In this document: one piece after another, positions 1 to 6,199 of the stretch | How the letters are laid out: every line of letters starts with the position of its first letter | Position numbering within the stretch: position 1 is the first letter of the stretch | Origin: Acidimicrobiaceae bacterium | GTDB taxonomy: Bacteria > Actinomycetota > Acidimicrobiia > Acidimicrobiales > Microtrichaceae | Reading direction: 5' to 3' | Assembly: GCA_003514205.1 (NCBI GenBank) | Contig: DORQ01000066.1 | Coordinates: 1,518 to 8,403 of the forward strand | Length of the DNA stretch: 6,886 nucleotides | Program-made: the position numbers and the translations under genes | The notes under the pieces: model-generated | Database searches by the model: none | The model's input: the letters and a program-made list of their open reading frames with translations, nothing else | Told to the model about the DNA's origin: nothing

Positions 1-290
1 GCAAGGAGTGCGAGTGCTTCGGTGGTCTTGAGGCGAAGGGGGCGTTCGAAGTAGCGGCCAACTCGGACAGATACCTGGTCGTCCTCGATGAGAACATCGA
101 TCAGTTCGTCTGGGGTGTAGGGCGGGACGCCGACCATGAAGACGACGTCGAGGTCGTTGAGGAGATCTGCGCGAGAGATTCCGAACTGTGTGCACACCTC
201 GTCAATAGGAACTGAGGGTCGGGCTGCGATCCACGGGACGATCGAAACGATTCGTTGTACTCGGTCTGCTGCAGTGATTCTGGTCGCCAT
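1..290 (-). CDS. pafC: PafC, WYL-family transcriptional regulator (5' part, runs off left edge)
   Basis: N-terminal 96 codons of the second of two adjacent WYL-type regulators; the rest lies beyond the left edge. In mycobacteria PafC pairs with PafB to activate the LexA-independent DNA-damage response. Translated from the ATG at 290, the protein begins MATRITAADRVQRIVSIVPW, then IAARPSVPIDEVCTQFGIS and RADLLNDLDVVFMVG. This is a winged helix-turn-helix fold of the kind that opens PafC, followed by PPYTPDELIDV and the conserved block RPLRLKTTEALALL, which leads towards the WYL domain. The reading frame stays open to base 1. The start lies 2 nt past the pafB stop, so the two are almost certainly cotranscribed and translationally coupled. 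No strong Shine-Dalgarno is visible. The WYL and C-terminal domains cannot be checked here. The assignment rests on position after pafB and on the N-terminal motifs. Confidence 0.88.
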   Translation of the reverse strand, partial: MATRITAADRVQRIVSIVPWIAARPSVPIDEVCTQFGISRADLLNDLDVVFMVGVPPYTPDELIDVLIEDDQVSVRVGRYFERPLRLKTTEALALL

Positions 291-292
291 TG

Positions 293-1261
293 TCAGTGAT
301 TCCCAACCTGAGCGGTCGACGCCTGCGGAATGAACTCAGAGGCATTGAAGTGCCTCATTGCCTCCGTGACGCGGGTGGTCCACGCTTGGCGGAGTTCGGG
401 CGGCGAGATCACCTCCACGTGCTCCATGACGTCGACCAAGCGGTTCATGAACGCGAGCTGGTTGCTCACCTCTACGGAGAACTGGCTCGATCCGTCGGCA
501 TTCAGTGACCACGTGAGATTCGTTCCGATCGTGGCCGTTGCGAGTTCGAGGCTGTCGGCGTCAACTCTGATGACTGCCAGCACAGGCTCGTCATCTCCGA
601 ATTGCCACGGGTCGAGTTTGGTTGGTGCGAGGGCCTTTGGCGGATCGAACGCGTGGGGATCGCCGCTGGCGAGTGAGCCGGTGATCCGGTCGAGCCGGAA
701 GCTGCGAATCTCTCCTCGGGATCGATCGAATCCGGTGAGATACCAGCGTCCTCGCTGGTGTTCGAGGCGACCAGGCTCCACCTCGCGATCAGATTCGTTG
801 TACCGGAAACGAAGGACTCTTCGTTCAGTGAGCGCGGCGAAGGCGGTCGGAAGCCCTTCGGGCATGTCCAGCGCAGCCAAGGTGTGCTCAGCGGGGGACT
901 CAGGCGGTGCTCCAAGTGTTCGAAGGGCGCGAGCAGTGTCGGTACCTTCGAGGCGAATTGCTGTGACCGCGAGCCGGAGCGCTGCCAGCTCATCGGGCGC
1001 AAGATCGATCTCGGGAGCGTAGTAATCCGACGGAAGTACCCGATAGCCAACCTCGCTCGCATCGAGCTTGTCGATGGGGAGCACAGAAATGGGGATACCC
1101 ATCTCTCGAAGGTCGTCCTTGTCACGCTCGAAGGTCCGTCGGAAACTTGCTGGATCCTCGGGATAGCCCTCAATCAGATCGCCGATGCGTTCTACGGTCA
1201 ATGGTCGCTCAGTGTTGAGGAGCAGCGCTGTGAGATTGAGGAGACGTTCGACCTTGCTCAT
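293..1261 (-). CDS. pafB: PafB, HTH-WYL transcriptional regulator
   Basis: 322-aa regulator with the usual PafB length and layout. Residues 1-75 form a winged helix-turn-helix: a first helix MSKVERLLNLTALLLNT, then SFRRTFERDKDDLREMGIPI as the recognition region and a GYRV wing near 72-75. A linker with the common PDELAALRLAV block (89-99) leads to a WYL domain at about 135-200, with W173-Y174-L175 in GRWYLTGFD and the SFRLDRI segment at 187-193. A C-terminal extension (about 225-300) matches the WCX region of the family. In mycobacteria PafB and PafC act together as a transcription activator of DNA-repair genes, with the WYL domain thought to sense a nucleic-acid ligand. The gene overlaps the preceding DUF3866 gene by 4 nt (ATGA at 1261-1258) and is followed 2 nt later by pafC, which fixes the start at 1261. 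The role in this organism is inferred from family and context. Confidence 0.93.
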   Translation of the reverse strand: MSKVERLLNLTALLLNTERPLTVERIGDLIEGYPEDPASFRRTFERDKDDLREMGIPISVLPIDKLDASEVGYRVLPSDYYAPEIDLAPDELAALRLAVTAIRLEGTDTARALRTLGAPPESPAEHTLAALDMPEGLPTAFAALTERRVLRFRYNESDREVEPGRLEHQRGRWYLTGFDRSRGEIRSFRLDRITGSLASGDPHAFDPPKALAPTKLDPWQFGDDEPVLAVIRVDADSLELATATIGTNLTWSLNADGSSQFSVEVSNQLAFMNRLVDVMEHVEVISPPELRQAWTTRVTEAMRHFNASEFIPQASTAQVGNH

Positions 1262-2358
1262 TGAGTGTCAGATTCTAGGTCCTGCGCAGGCGTGGACCGG
1301 GCCAGGGGCGCTCGATGTGGTGACACCGAAGGAGTGGTTGGCGATTGGTGTGTCAGGAGGTGAACCGCCGCTGCTGCGGCGGCCGCAGCCGACTCGAAGA
1401 ACGCAGTGTCTTGGGCGTAAGTGCGTCCCATGGTTGTGACTGGGATTCCTGATTCCTGGAGGATGCGCTCCACCGGTGGAACTTCGACGTCGATCGACCG
1501 CACGCCCGCTGTGGGGGCGAAGGGTCCAGTGGCCACCCATGGCTCAACCGGACAGAGGCCAAGTGCGGTACTGCTGTGGTGGCTCATCCCCGCGTGCCGG
1601 CCGCGAGCGTCTCCATTTGACGCCCGAATACACATCACGGGTTCGCCGCCAAGAGTGGCAACACAGTTCAGAATCCATGCTGCCTCTACTGCGGAGTTGC
1701 CATAGCGGGTGCCGGTTCCGACCACTCCAGGCCCCATGCCAGCCACGATGATCTCGGCCTCCAGCACCTCTGCTGCCAGCAGAAGTCCAGATGGGACCGA
1801 GACTGCTTCGAGGTCGCCCCCGAAACTATGGCCTGAGGTGACGGTGCCGCAGAGCAGATCAGCTTCGCGAAGGTTGGCAACCAGGTCGCTGAGCGCAAGT
1901 GGCAGCGACGCACCATCGGTCATCACGTAGGCGACCTTGGTCCCTGGGCGAAGCGCTGCGATGACTGGCGCCACAATACCGAGTTGGCTGTGAACCTGAA
2001 TCGCGATCACGGGACGGGCATTGAGGTGTTCGCCGAGATCCTGATGGACAAGCTCGCTCGTGCCCGCGTCGAATTGCAGGCTCGTGTAGCGCAGTTTCAT
2101 CACGTGGTCAGGGCCCGGCTTGGTGACCGATCGTTGCGCGTGGTTCCAGTGAACGACATGCCAACCGCCGGTGCCGAGCCCAAGGTCAACGGCGGTGGTG
2201 TTGCACACGACATGATCACCAACAGCAACCTGGCCGATCAGCTCAGTCAGGCAATACGCTCGGTCGAGTTGGCCATCGTCCATGGCGATGCGGAGTCGCT
2301 GGAGTCCTGGTCGCTCGCTCAGGATCTCAGCGACTTGGCCTGACCGGAAGTTTGGCAT
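1258..2358 (-). CDS. DUF3866-family protein of unknown function
   Basis: 366-aa soluble protein that I recognise from memory as DUF3866; no function is established. It starts with a small beta-rich region (FRSGQVAEILSERPGLQRL, residues 4-22) followed by VGDHVVCNTTAVDLGLGTGG (46-65). Next come the conserved MKLRYT (87-92), a central alternating alpha/beta region, and a glycine-rich signature GMGPGVVGTGTRYG (207-220) that looks like a phosphate- or nucleotide-binding loop. A MSHHSST motif (258-264) could supply catalytic or metal-binding histidines. No signal peptide or membrane segment is apparent. The tail from about 324 is eight alanines followed by a Pro/Ser/Thr-rich stretch, probably disordered. 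The gene starts 9 nt after the pafA stop and its TGA overlaps the pafB ATG by 4 nt, so it is an integral member of the pup-proteasome operon. An enzymatic role is inference from the motifs only. Confidence 0.85.
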   Translation of the reverse strand: MPNFRSGQVAEILSERPGLQRLRIAMDDGQLDRAYCLTELIGQVAVGDHVVCNTTAVDLGLGTGGWHVVHWNHAQRSVTKPGPDHVMKLRYTSLQFDAGTSELVHQDLGEHLNARPVIAIQVHSQLGIVAPVIAALRPGTKVAYVMTDGASLPLALSDLVANLREADLLCGTVTSGHSFGGDLEAVSVPSGLLLAAEVLEAEIIVAGMGPGVVGTGTRYGNSAVEAAWILNCVATLGGEPVMCIRASNGDARGRHAGMSHHSSTALGLCPVEPWVATGPFAPTAGVRSIDVEVPPVERILQESGIPVTTMGRTYAQDTAFFESAAAAAAAAVHLLTHQSPTTPSVSPHRAPLARSTPAQDLESDTQ

Positions 2359-2367
2359 CGGCTCACG

Positions 2368-3726
2368 CTACAGCGAAGCGATCAGGCGGTCGACGCGTTC
2401 ATCGTGTGAAGTGAAGGGGTCTTTGCACAGCACCGTCTGTTGGGCCTGGTCATTGAGTTTCAGGTGAACCCAATCCACGGTGTAGTCACGTTTGCGTTCC
2501 TTTGCACGCCGAATGAACTCTCCTCGAAGACGAGCACGAGTGGTCTGCGGCGCCAACTCAACGGCCTCGGAAATATCGGAGTCAGTTACTATGCGTTCGA
2601 CCAAGTCGCGACGCTGCATGGCGTAAAAGACCGAACGATCACGGCGAATATCGTGGAACTGGAGGTCGAGAAGCGCCACCTGCGGATGGTTCAGTTCGAC
2701 CTGGTGGCGATCTCTGTAGGACTCGATGAGATTGTGCTTGGTCACCCAGTCGATCTCGCGACCGAGCGAGAGCGGATCCTTCGACAGGCCGTCCATCACG
2801 TGCTCCCACATGTCGAGGGCTTGCTTCTCTTGGGGGCTCATGTCGTGATTCTCAGCGAATCGCAACGCTCGACTGAGGTACTCAGATTGGATTTCCCAGG
2901 CCGATGCCTCGCGACCATTGGCTAATTGAACTCGCTTGGTGCAGGTGGGGTCATGGCTGATCTCGCGTATGGCGCGAATCGGGTTTTCCAAGGTCATGTC
3001 CCGAAAGATCACGGAACGTTCCTCGATCATTCGCAACATGATGGAAGTCGCACCAACCTTGAGAAAGGTTGGATATTCGCCCATGTTGGTGTCGCCAACG
3101 ATGATGTGGAGTCGACGGAACCGTTCTGCATCAGCGTGAGGTTCGTCGCGGGTGTTGATCATGGGGCGAGATCGGGTAGTTGCCGAGGAGGTTCCTTCCC
3201 AAATGTGTTCAGCTCGTTGGCTGATTGCGAACTTCGCACCCCGAGCAGTTTGGAGCACCTTTCCGGCACCGGCGTAAATCTGACGACTGACGAGGAAGGG
3301 CACGAGGACCTCGCTGTAGCTTGCGAGGTCCTGTTCTCGGGTCGCGAGGTAGTTCTCGTGGCATCCGTATGAGTTTCCGGCTGAGTCCGTGTTGTTTCGG
3401 AATAGGTAGATCTCGCCACGAATTCCCTCCTCCTCAAGGCGTTCTTCGGCCGACTGGAGGAGTTGTTCAAGGATCCTCTCCCCCGCCTTGTCGTGGGCCA
3501 CGAGGTCATACAACGAGTCGCATTCGGGCGTCGCGTATTCGGGATGGGAACCAACATCGAGGTACAGCCGCGCGCCGTTGGAGAGGAACACATTGGAGCT
3601 TCGTCCCCAGGAGACGACCTTGCGAAACAGATACCTCGCAACCTCATCGGGGCTGAGGCGGCGCTGACCGCGGCTCGTGCAGGTGACGCCGTATTCGCTC
3701 TCAAGGCCAAAGATGCGTCGGTCCAT
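2368..3726 (-). CDS. pafA: Pup-protein ligase PafA
   Basis: Ligase that uses ATP to phosphorylate the C-terminal Glu of Pup and joins it through an isopeptide bond to lysines of target proteins. At 452 aa it has, from memory, the same length as the Mycobacterium tuberculosis enzyme and collinear motifs. The N-terminus reads [16 protein letters not shown], with the metal-binding Glu9. [17 protein letters not shown] (50-66) carries Asp57, the expected catalytic base. Further conserved blocks are [16 protein letters not shown] (111-126), [10 protein letters not shown] (169-178), [18 protein letters not shown] (184-201) and [12 protein letters not shown] (248-259). The carboxylate-amine-ligase-like large domain is followed by the small C-terminal domain with TRARLRGEF (396-404) and [11 protein letters not shown] (417-427), the latter diagnostic of PafA rather than its paralogue Dop. 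It starts 24 nt after prcA; only a weak ribosome site is visible, so translation may depend on the upstream gene. All key residues that I can place are present. Confidence 0.98.
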   Translation of the reverse strand: MDRRIFGLESEYGVTCTSRGQRRLSPDEVARYLFRKVVSWGRSSNVFLSNGARLYLDVGSHPEYATPECDSLYDLVAHDKAGERILEQLLQSAEERLEEEGIRGEIYLFRNNTDSAGNSYGCHENYLATREQDLASYSEVLVPFLVSRQIYAGAGKVLQTARGAKFAISQRAEHIWEGTSSATTRSRPMINTRDEPHADAERFRRLHIIVGDTNMGEYPTFLKVGATSIMLRMIEERSVIFRDMTLENPIRAIREISHDPTCTKRVQLANGREASAWEIQSEYLSRALRFAENHDMSPQEKQALDMWEHVMDGLSKDPLSLGREIDWVTKHNLIESYRDRHQVELNHPQVALLDLQFHDIRRDRSVFYAMQRRDLVERIVTDSDISEAVELAPQTTRARLRGEFIRRAKERKRDYTVDWVHLKLNDQAQQTVLCKDPFTSHDERVDRLIASL

Positions 3727-3750
3727 GCTGTCAGCCTAGGTGCGAAGGGA

Positions 3751-4479
3751 TCATTCCGAGGTCGGTTTGGCTGGTGCCTTTCGTGGAGCCCGTGGTTTGG
3801 ATGCCTTGAGTGTCAAGTCGATCTCAGCAGCATCCAGTCGGCGGAAACATCGTCGTGGCGAGACACGATCCAACACGGCAACCTCGAGGTCGGTAGACGC
3901 GAGTTGGCGATCTGGCCCCGACAACGCAGTGATTGCGGCGCCAAGGGTTGCGGCGAGCGAGCTCCCCTCCGCGTACTTCTCGAGCATCCGTGCTCGAATG
4001 GCCTCAGCATCACCGCCGAGAACGGTGAAGAGGGACTCATCGAGCAACGTTCCGTCGTACTGAATGTGGAAAAGCTGGTCGCCGGCTGAGGTTTGCCCAA
4101 CTTCCACGACGAGAATTTCCACCTCCATCGGTTTCATCTCATGAGTGAAGATCTGCCCCAGCATCTGGGCGTACTGATTGGCGAGGCTTCTGGCGTCAAC
4201 GTCCTCGCGGCTGTAGGAGAAGCCCTTGAGATCGGCGTGGCGTATTCCGGCGATTCGAAGCTGATCAAACTCGTTGTATTTGCCAACACCCGCGAATCCG
4301 ATTCGGTCGTAAATCTCCGAGGTCTTGCGAAGCATCTGCGACGGGTTCTCCGCGCACATCACGATGCCTTCGTCATAGGTTGCAGCAACGAGTGACCGAC
4401 CCCGCGCGATGCCCTTGCGGGCGTAATCGGCGCGGTCCTTCATCATCTGTTCGGGTGCTACATAGAACGGCATACTCAT
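3751..4479 (-). CDS. prcA: 20S proteasome alpha subunit PrcA
   Basis: 242-aa alpha subunit forming the two outer rings of the 20S core. It gates substrate entry and docks the ring ATPase. The N-terminus has the bacterial alpha signature: PFYVAPEQMMKDRADYARKG (4-23) then IARGRS and AENPS (43-47), with EIYDRIGFAGVGKYNEFD (55-72) matching the usual alpha helix region. It lacks an N-terminal catalytic Thr, as expected for an alpha subunit. LEVAVLD (198-204) and RRCFRRL (209-215) end the conserved fold. The last 18 residues (from about 225) are a Lys/Pro/Ala-rich basic tail that looks disordered and differs from the acidic, Ser-rich end that I recall for mycobacterial PrcA. Its ATG sits inside the prcB stop (ATGA, 4-nt overlap), pointing to coupled translation and near-equal dosage with prcB. 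A second in-frame ATG two codons downstream is an alternative start. Confidence 0.97.
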   Translation of the reverse strand: MSMPFYVAPEQMMKDRADYARKGIARGRSLVAATYDEGIVMCAENPSQMLRKTSEIYDRIGFAGVGKYNEFDQLRIAGIRHADLKGFSYSREDVDARSLANQYAQMLGQIFTHEMKPMEVEILVVEVGQTSAGDQLFHIQYDGTLLDESLFTVLGGDAEAIRARMLEKYAEGSSLAATLGAAITALSGPDRQLASTDLEVAVLDRVSPRRCFRRLDAAEIDLTLKASKPRAPRKAPAKPTSE

Positions 4480-5276
4480 GATGTGGCCTCAAGTCGCTGC
4501 AGGAGCTGGCGCGATCGCTGTTGGAGTTCCTCGTCCGCAAGGCGCTGGAAACCGTCTGCTGTGATGGTCGCGACTACCGGGTAGATGCCTCGGATGAGGT
4601 CGGGTCCACCAGTTGCGGAATCCTCATCCGCTGCTTGCCAGAGAGCGTGGATCATGAGATCCACAACTTCGTCCCGGCTGAGATGGTCGTTGAACCCGAG
4701 CTTGATCACGGTTGCTGCATGCATCGAGCCGGAGCCCGTTGCGGCGTGGCTTTGCTCTTCGTACCTACCGCCAGTGATGTCGTACTGGAACAGTCGTCCA
4801 ACTGCTCGCTTGCGGTCATATCCAGCGAAAAGCGGCACTACCGCCATGCCGCTGAGCGCTGCGGGCAGGTGATTTCGAAGCATTTGGCTCAGCTGGTTTG
4901 CCTTGCCCTCGAGGCTGAGCTGGGCGCCTTCAACTTTCTCGTAGTGCTCAAGCTGAAGTTGAAATAGTCGAACCATTTCGATCGCTGGGCCGGCAGCACC
5001 AGCGATGGCGACTCCCGAGTGGCGGTCTGCGGGGAACACCTTTTCGATCGATCGATGGCTGATCCAGTTGCCCGAGGTTGCGCGGCGGTCACCAGCCATT
5101 GCAACGCCATCGGCATACCGCACGGCAACACAGGTGGTTCCGTGGGGCACCTCAGTGCCGCGATCGGCGGAGGGTTGTGAGGAGCGCTCCTGGGCCGGGA
5201 TTCCAGGCCCGACACGGCGGATGAGCTCAGCGAAATTTGGTCCAGGGTCGTCCCCTGGTGCGAAGGTGGGCATCAT
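4476..5276 (-). CDS. prcB: 20S proteasome beta subunit PrcB (catalytic)
   Basis: 266-aa precursor of the proteolytic subunit that forms the two inner rings of the 20S core. The propeptide covers residues 1-46 and ends in VPHG; autocleavage after Gly46 would expose Thr47 as the N-terminal nucleophile (mature Thr1), giving a 220-aa mature chain. Other active-site residues are in place: Asp63 (mature Asp17) in MAGDRRATSGN and Lys79 (mature Lys33) in SIEKVF. GSGS (181-184) and ADEDSATGGPDL (216-227) are the remaining conserved beta-subunit blocks. IAGAAGPAIEMVRLFQLQLE (91-110) is the typical helical segment. The start is one of two consecutive ATG codons (5276 or 5273), only 6 nt after the pup stop; there is no clear separate ribosome site, so coupling to pup is likely. 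It overlaps prcA by 4 nt. The propeptide is somewhat shorter than the roughly 57 residues of the mycobacterial protein. Confidence 0.98.
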   Translation of the reverse strand: MMPTFAPGDDPGPNFAELIRRVGPGIPAQERSSQPSADRGTEVPHGTTCVAVRYADGVAMAGDRRATSGNWISHRSIEKVFPADRHSGVAIAGAAGPAIEMVRLFQLQLEHYEKVEGAQLSLEGKANQLSQMLRNHLPAALSGMAVVPLFAGYDRKRAVGRLFQYDITGGRYEEQSHAATGSGSMHAATVIKLGFNDHLSRDEVVDLMIHALWQAADEDSATGGPDLIRGIYPVVATITADGFQRLADEELQQRSRQLLQRLEATS

Positions 5277-5282
5277 CGGTGA

Positions 5283-5480
5283 TTACTCGCCACCCTTTTG
5301 AACATAGGACTTCACGAAGTCCTCCGCGTTTGTCTCCAAGACCTCATCGATCTCGTCGAGAAGGTCGTCGAGTTCGGCTTTGATCTTTGCCCCGGCCTCC
5401 GTGGTGGCTGGAGCTGCGTCGTATTCCTGCTCGGTTCGTCGGTTTGGGGCGGGCTTTTTGATCTGTTCGCGTTCAGTCAT
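5283..5480 (-). CDS. pup: Prokaryotic ubiquitin-like protein Pup
   Basis: 65-aa protein tag, acidic and mostly disordered. The N-terminal half is variable and charged (MTEREQIKKPAPNRR, 1-15). The region of about 31-56 (AKIKAELDDLLDEIDEVLET and on) is the amphipathic segment that folds into a coiled-coil helix when it binds the ring ATPase. The C-terminus NAEDFVKSYVQKGGE (51-65) is the family hallmark recognised by PafA and Dop. It ends directly in Glu65, so it needs no deamidation before ligation, unlike the Gln-ending mycobacterial form. Lys residues at 8, 9, 32, 34, 57 and 62 are potential sites for Pup-on-Pup attachment. The start at 5480 is fixed by a strong GGAGGT four bases upstream. 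The gene follows the longest gap in the locus and precedes prcB by 6 nt. High expression fits the good ribosome site. Confidence 0.99.
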   Translation of the reverse strand: MTEREQIKKPAPNRRTEQEYDAAPATTEAGAKIKAELDDLLDEIDEVLETNAEDFVKSYVQKGGE

Positions 5481-5570
5481 GGTGACCTCCAGTTACGTCA
5501 ACGGTAGCGCGGGCTGTTGTGTTCCTGATGCCACGAGGATATCTGCCTAGGTTGGTTGGGGTTGATCGCT
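5481..5570 (-). promoter_or_regulatory. 90-nt gap before pup; possible promoter region
   Basis: This is the longest non-coding stretch in the window, between the lipoprotein stop and the pup start. Its 3' end holds the pup ribosome site. A TATCCT hexamer on the minus strand (about 5537-5542) fits the loose actinobacterial -10 pattern TANNNT, but no convincing -35 element precedes it. I see no stem-loop plus T-tract that would act as a terminator for the lipoprotein gene. A promoter dedicated to pup-prcBA is plausible from the gap length and ribosome site, but it is inference. Confidence 0.25.
5485..5490 (-). promoter_or_regulatory. Shine-Dalgarno of pup
   Basis: The minus strand reads GGAGGT here, followed by CACC and the pup ATG at 5480. 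This is the clearest ribosome binding site in the window. Most other starts in the cluster overlap or closely follow the preceding gene and lack a comparable site, so pup is probably translated independently and at a higher rate. Confidence 0.8.
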
Positions 5571-6149
5571 TTAGGGGAAGAAGATCTGCTCACAACTCGT
5601 CACGATTCCATTCTTGACATCAATGAAGAATGGCGTTGGACCCGAGTATGTCGAGACTGCGTTCGCCAGGTCGTTGAGGTCGCCGGGCACCTGATCAGTG
5701 GCGTTCAGGGAAGCGAGAACAGTGATTGAGGCTGAAGGATCAACAGAAACTGTCCGCAGCTTTGGGTTGTTGTTTCGGGTGTAGACATCGTTGGGGACAC
5801 ACTCGCAACTCTCGTCGAGAGTCCCATCCTTCGTAGCCTCGGCAATGGCCTCATCGCCGGTGTAATACTCCGCAAGATCCACGGTAAGCGTTCGGGCCGA
5901 GAGGTCGACAGCAGTCACCAGGACGTAATTTCGACCCTCAGGAAGTGAATCGGCAGAGGATGTCGAGGTGGCAGTGGATGTCGAGGTGGCAGCGGTGCTC
6001 GTGGGCGCGGTGGTGTCGTTGGTTGAAGCCTCAGAGGCTGACTCGGAGCTGGTATCGCCACAACCTGCAAGGAATGCGACCAGAAGCAGGGTTGAAACAA
6101 CCGCACGTGGTGCCGGCGGTGATCGGCGCTGATGACGTGTGTGATTCAT
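5571..6149 (-). CDS. Uncharacterised secreted lipoprotein between dop and pup
   Basis: 192-aa predicted lipoprotein; I do not recognise a named family with certainty. The N-terminus has a basic n-region (residues 4-15, including RHQRR), a hydrophobic core (AVVSTLLLVAFLA, 16-28) and the lipobox LAGC, placing the lipidated Cys at 30. Residues 31-68 are a Ser/Thr/Ala-rich tether containing a short tandem repeat. The folded part starts near RNYVLVTAVDLSARTLTVDLAEYYTG (73-98, a beta-strand pattern), then ECVPNDVYTRNNNPKLRTVSVDP (116-138). The pattern of a TGDEA motif followed by NNNPKLRT resembles a small extracytoplasmic domain that I recall from uncharacterised actinobacterial proteins. Cys115, Cys117 and Cys186 could form a disulfide. 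It would act on the outer face of the membrane, unlike all its cytoplasmic neighbours. The start at 6149 is 50 nt after the dop stop and is preceded by a GGGGGG run six bases upstream, an imperfect ribosome site. Confidence 0.85.
   Translation of the reverse strand: MNHTRHQRRSPPAPRAVVSTLLLVAFLAGCGDTSSESASEASTNDTTAPTSTAATSTSTATSTSSADSLPEGRNYVLVTAVDLSARTLTVDLAEYYTGDEAIAEATKDGTLDESCECVPNDVYTRNNNPKLRTVSVDPSASITVLASLNATDQVPGDLNDLANAVSTYSGPTPFFIDVKNGIVTSCEQIFFP
5958..5993 (-). repeat. Two tandem 18-bp units in the lipoprotein linker
   Basis: Two adjacent 18-bp copies (5958-5975 and 5976-5993) differ only at the last base. They encode two rounds of an Ala/Thr/Ser hexapeptide in the Thr/Ser-rich tether just after the lipobox. 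In-frame slippage here would only change the tether length, so copy number may vary between strains. Confidence 0.85.
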
Positions 6150-6199
6150 ATCGAACCCCCCGGATCGAAATCGACGTTCGTTTCAGGCTAACGAGCCGA

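Noticed and set aside
290..312. TTGTCAGTG on the plus strand at the pafB-pafC junction, resembling the first half of the RecA-NDp damage-promoter motif
   Set aside because: After the 8-nt spacer (299-306) the sequence is CCTGAG, not the TANNNT expected of the second half. It also points away from pafC into the antisense strand of pafB, where no gene follows. The match is probably chance.
330..1022. Long open frame on the plus strand opposite pafB (230 codons)
   Set aside because: It is fully antisense to a well-supported WYL regulator. Its Ser/Arg-rich product is low in complexity and lacks domain motifs, as expected for a shadow frame in GC-rich DNA.
2700..2760. Nucleotide resemblance between this stretch and about 6555-6615
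   Set aside because: Both encode the same conserved block (DW..K..LIE.YRDRHQ) of the paralogues PafA and Dop. It is explained by ancient gene duplication, not by a mobile or regulatory repeat.
4521..4967. Plus-strand open frame opposite prcB (148 codons)
   Set aside because: It lies entirely within the antisense strand of the catalytic proteasome subunit, whose active-site residues are all intact. No recognisable domain or ribosome site supports it.
6150..6199. Possible terminator or promoter in the 50-nt dop-lipoprotein gap
   Set aside because: There is no stem-loop with a T-tract, and no spaced -35/-10 pair is convincing. The short TCGA-containing palindromes are too small to support a call.
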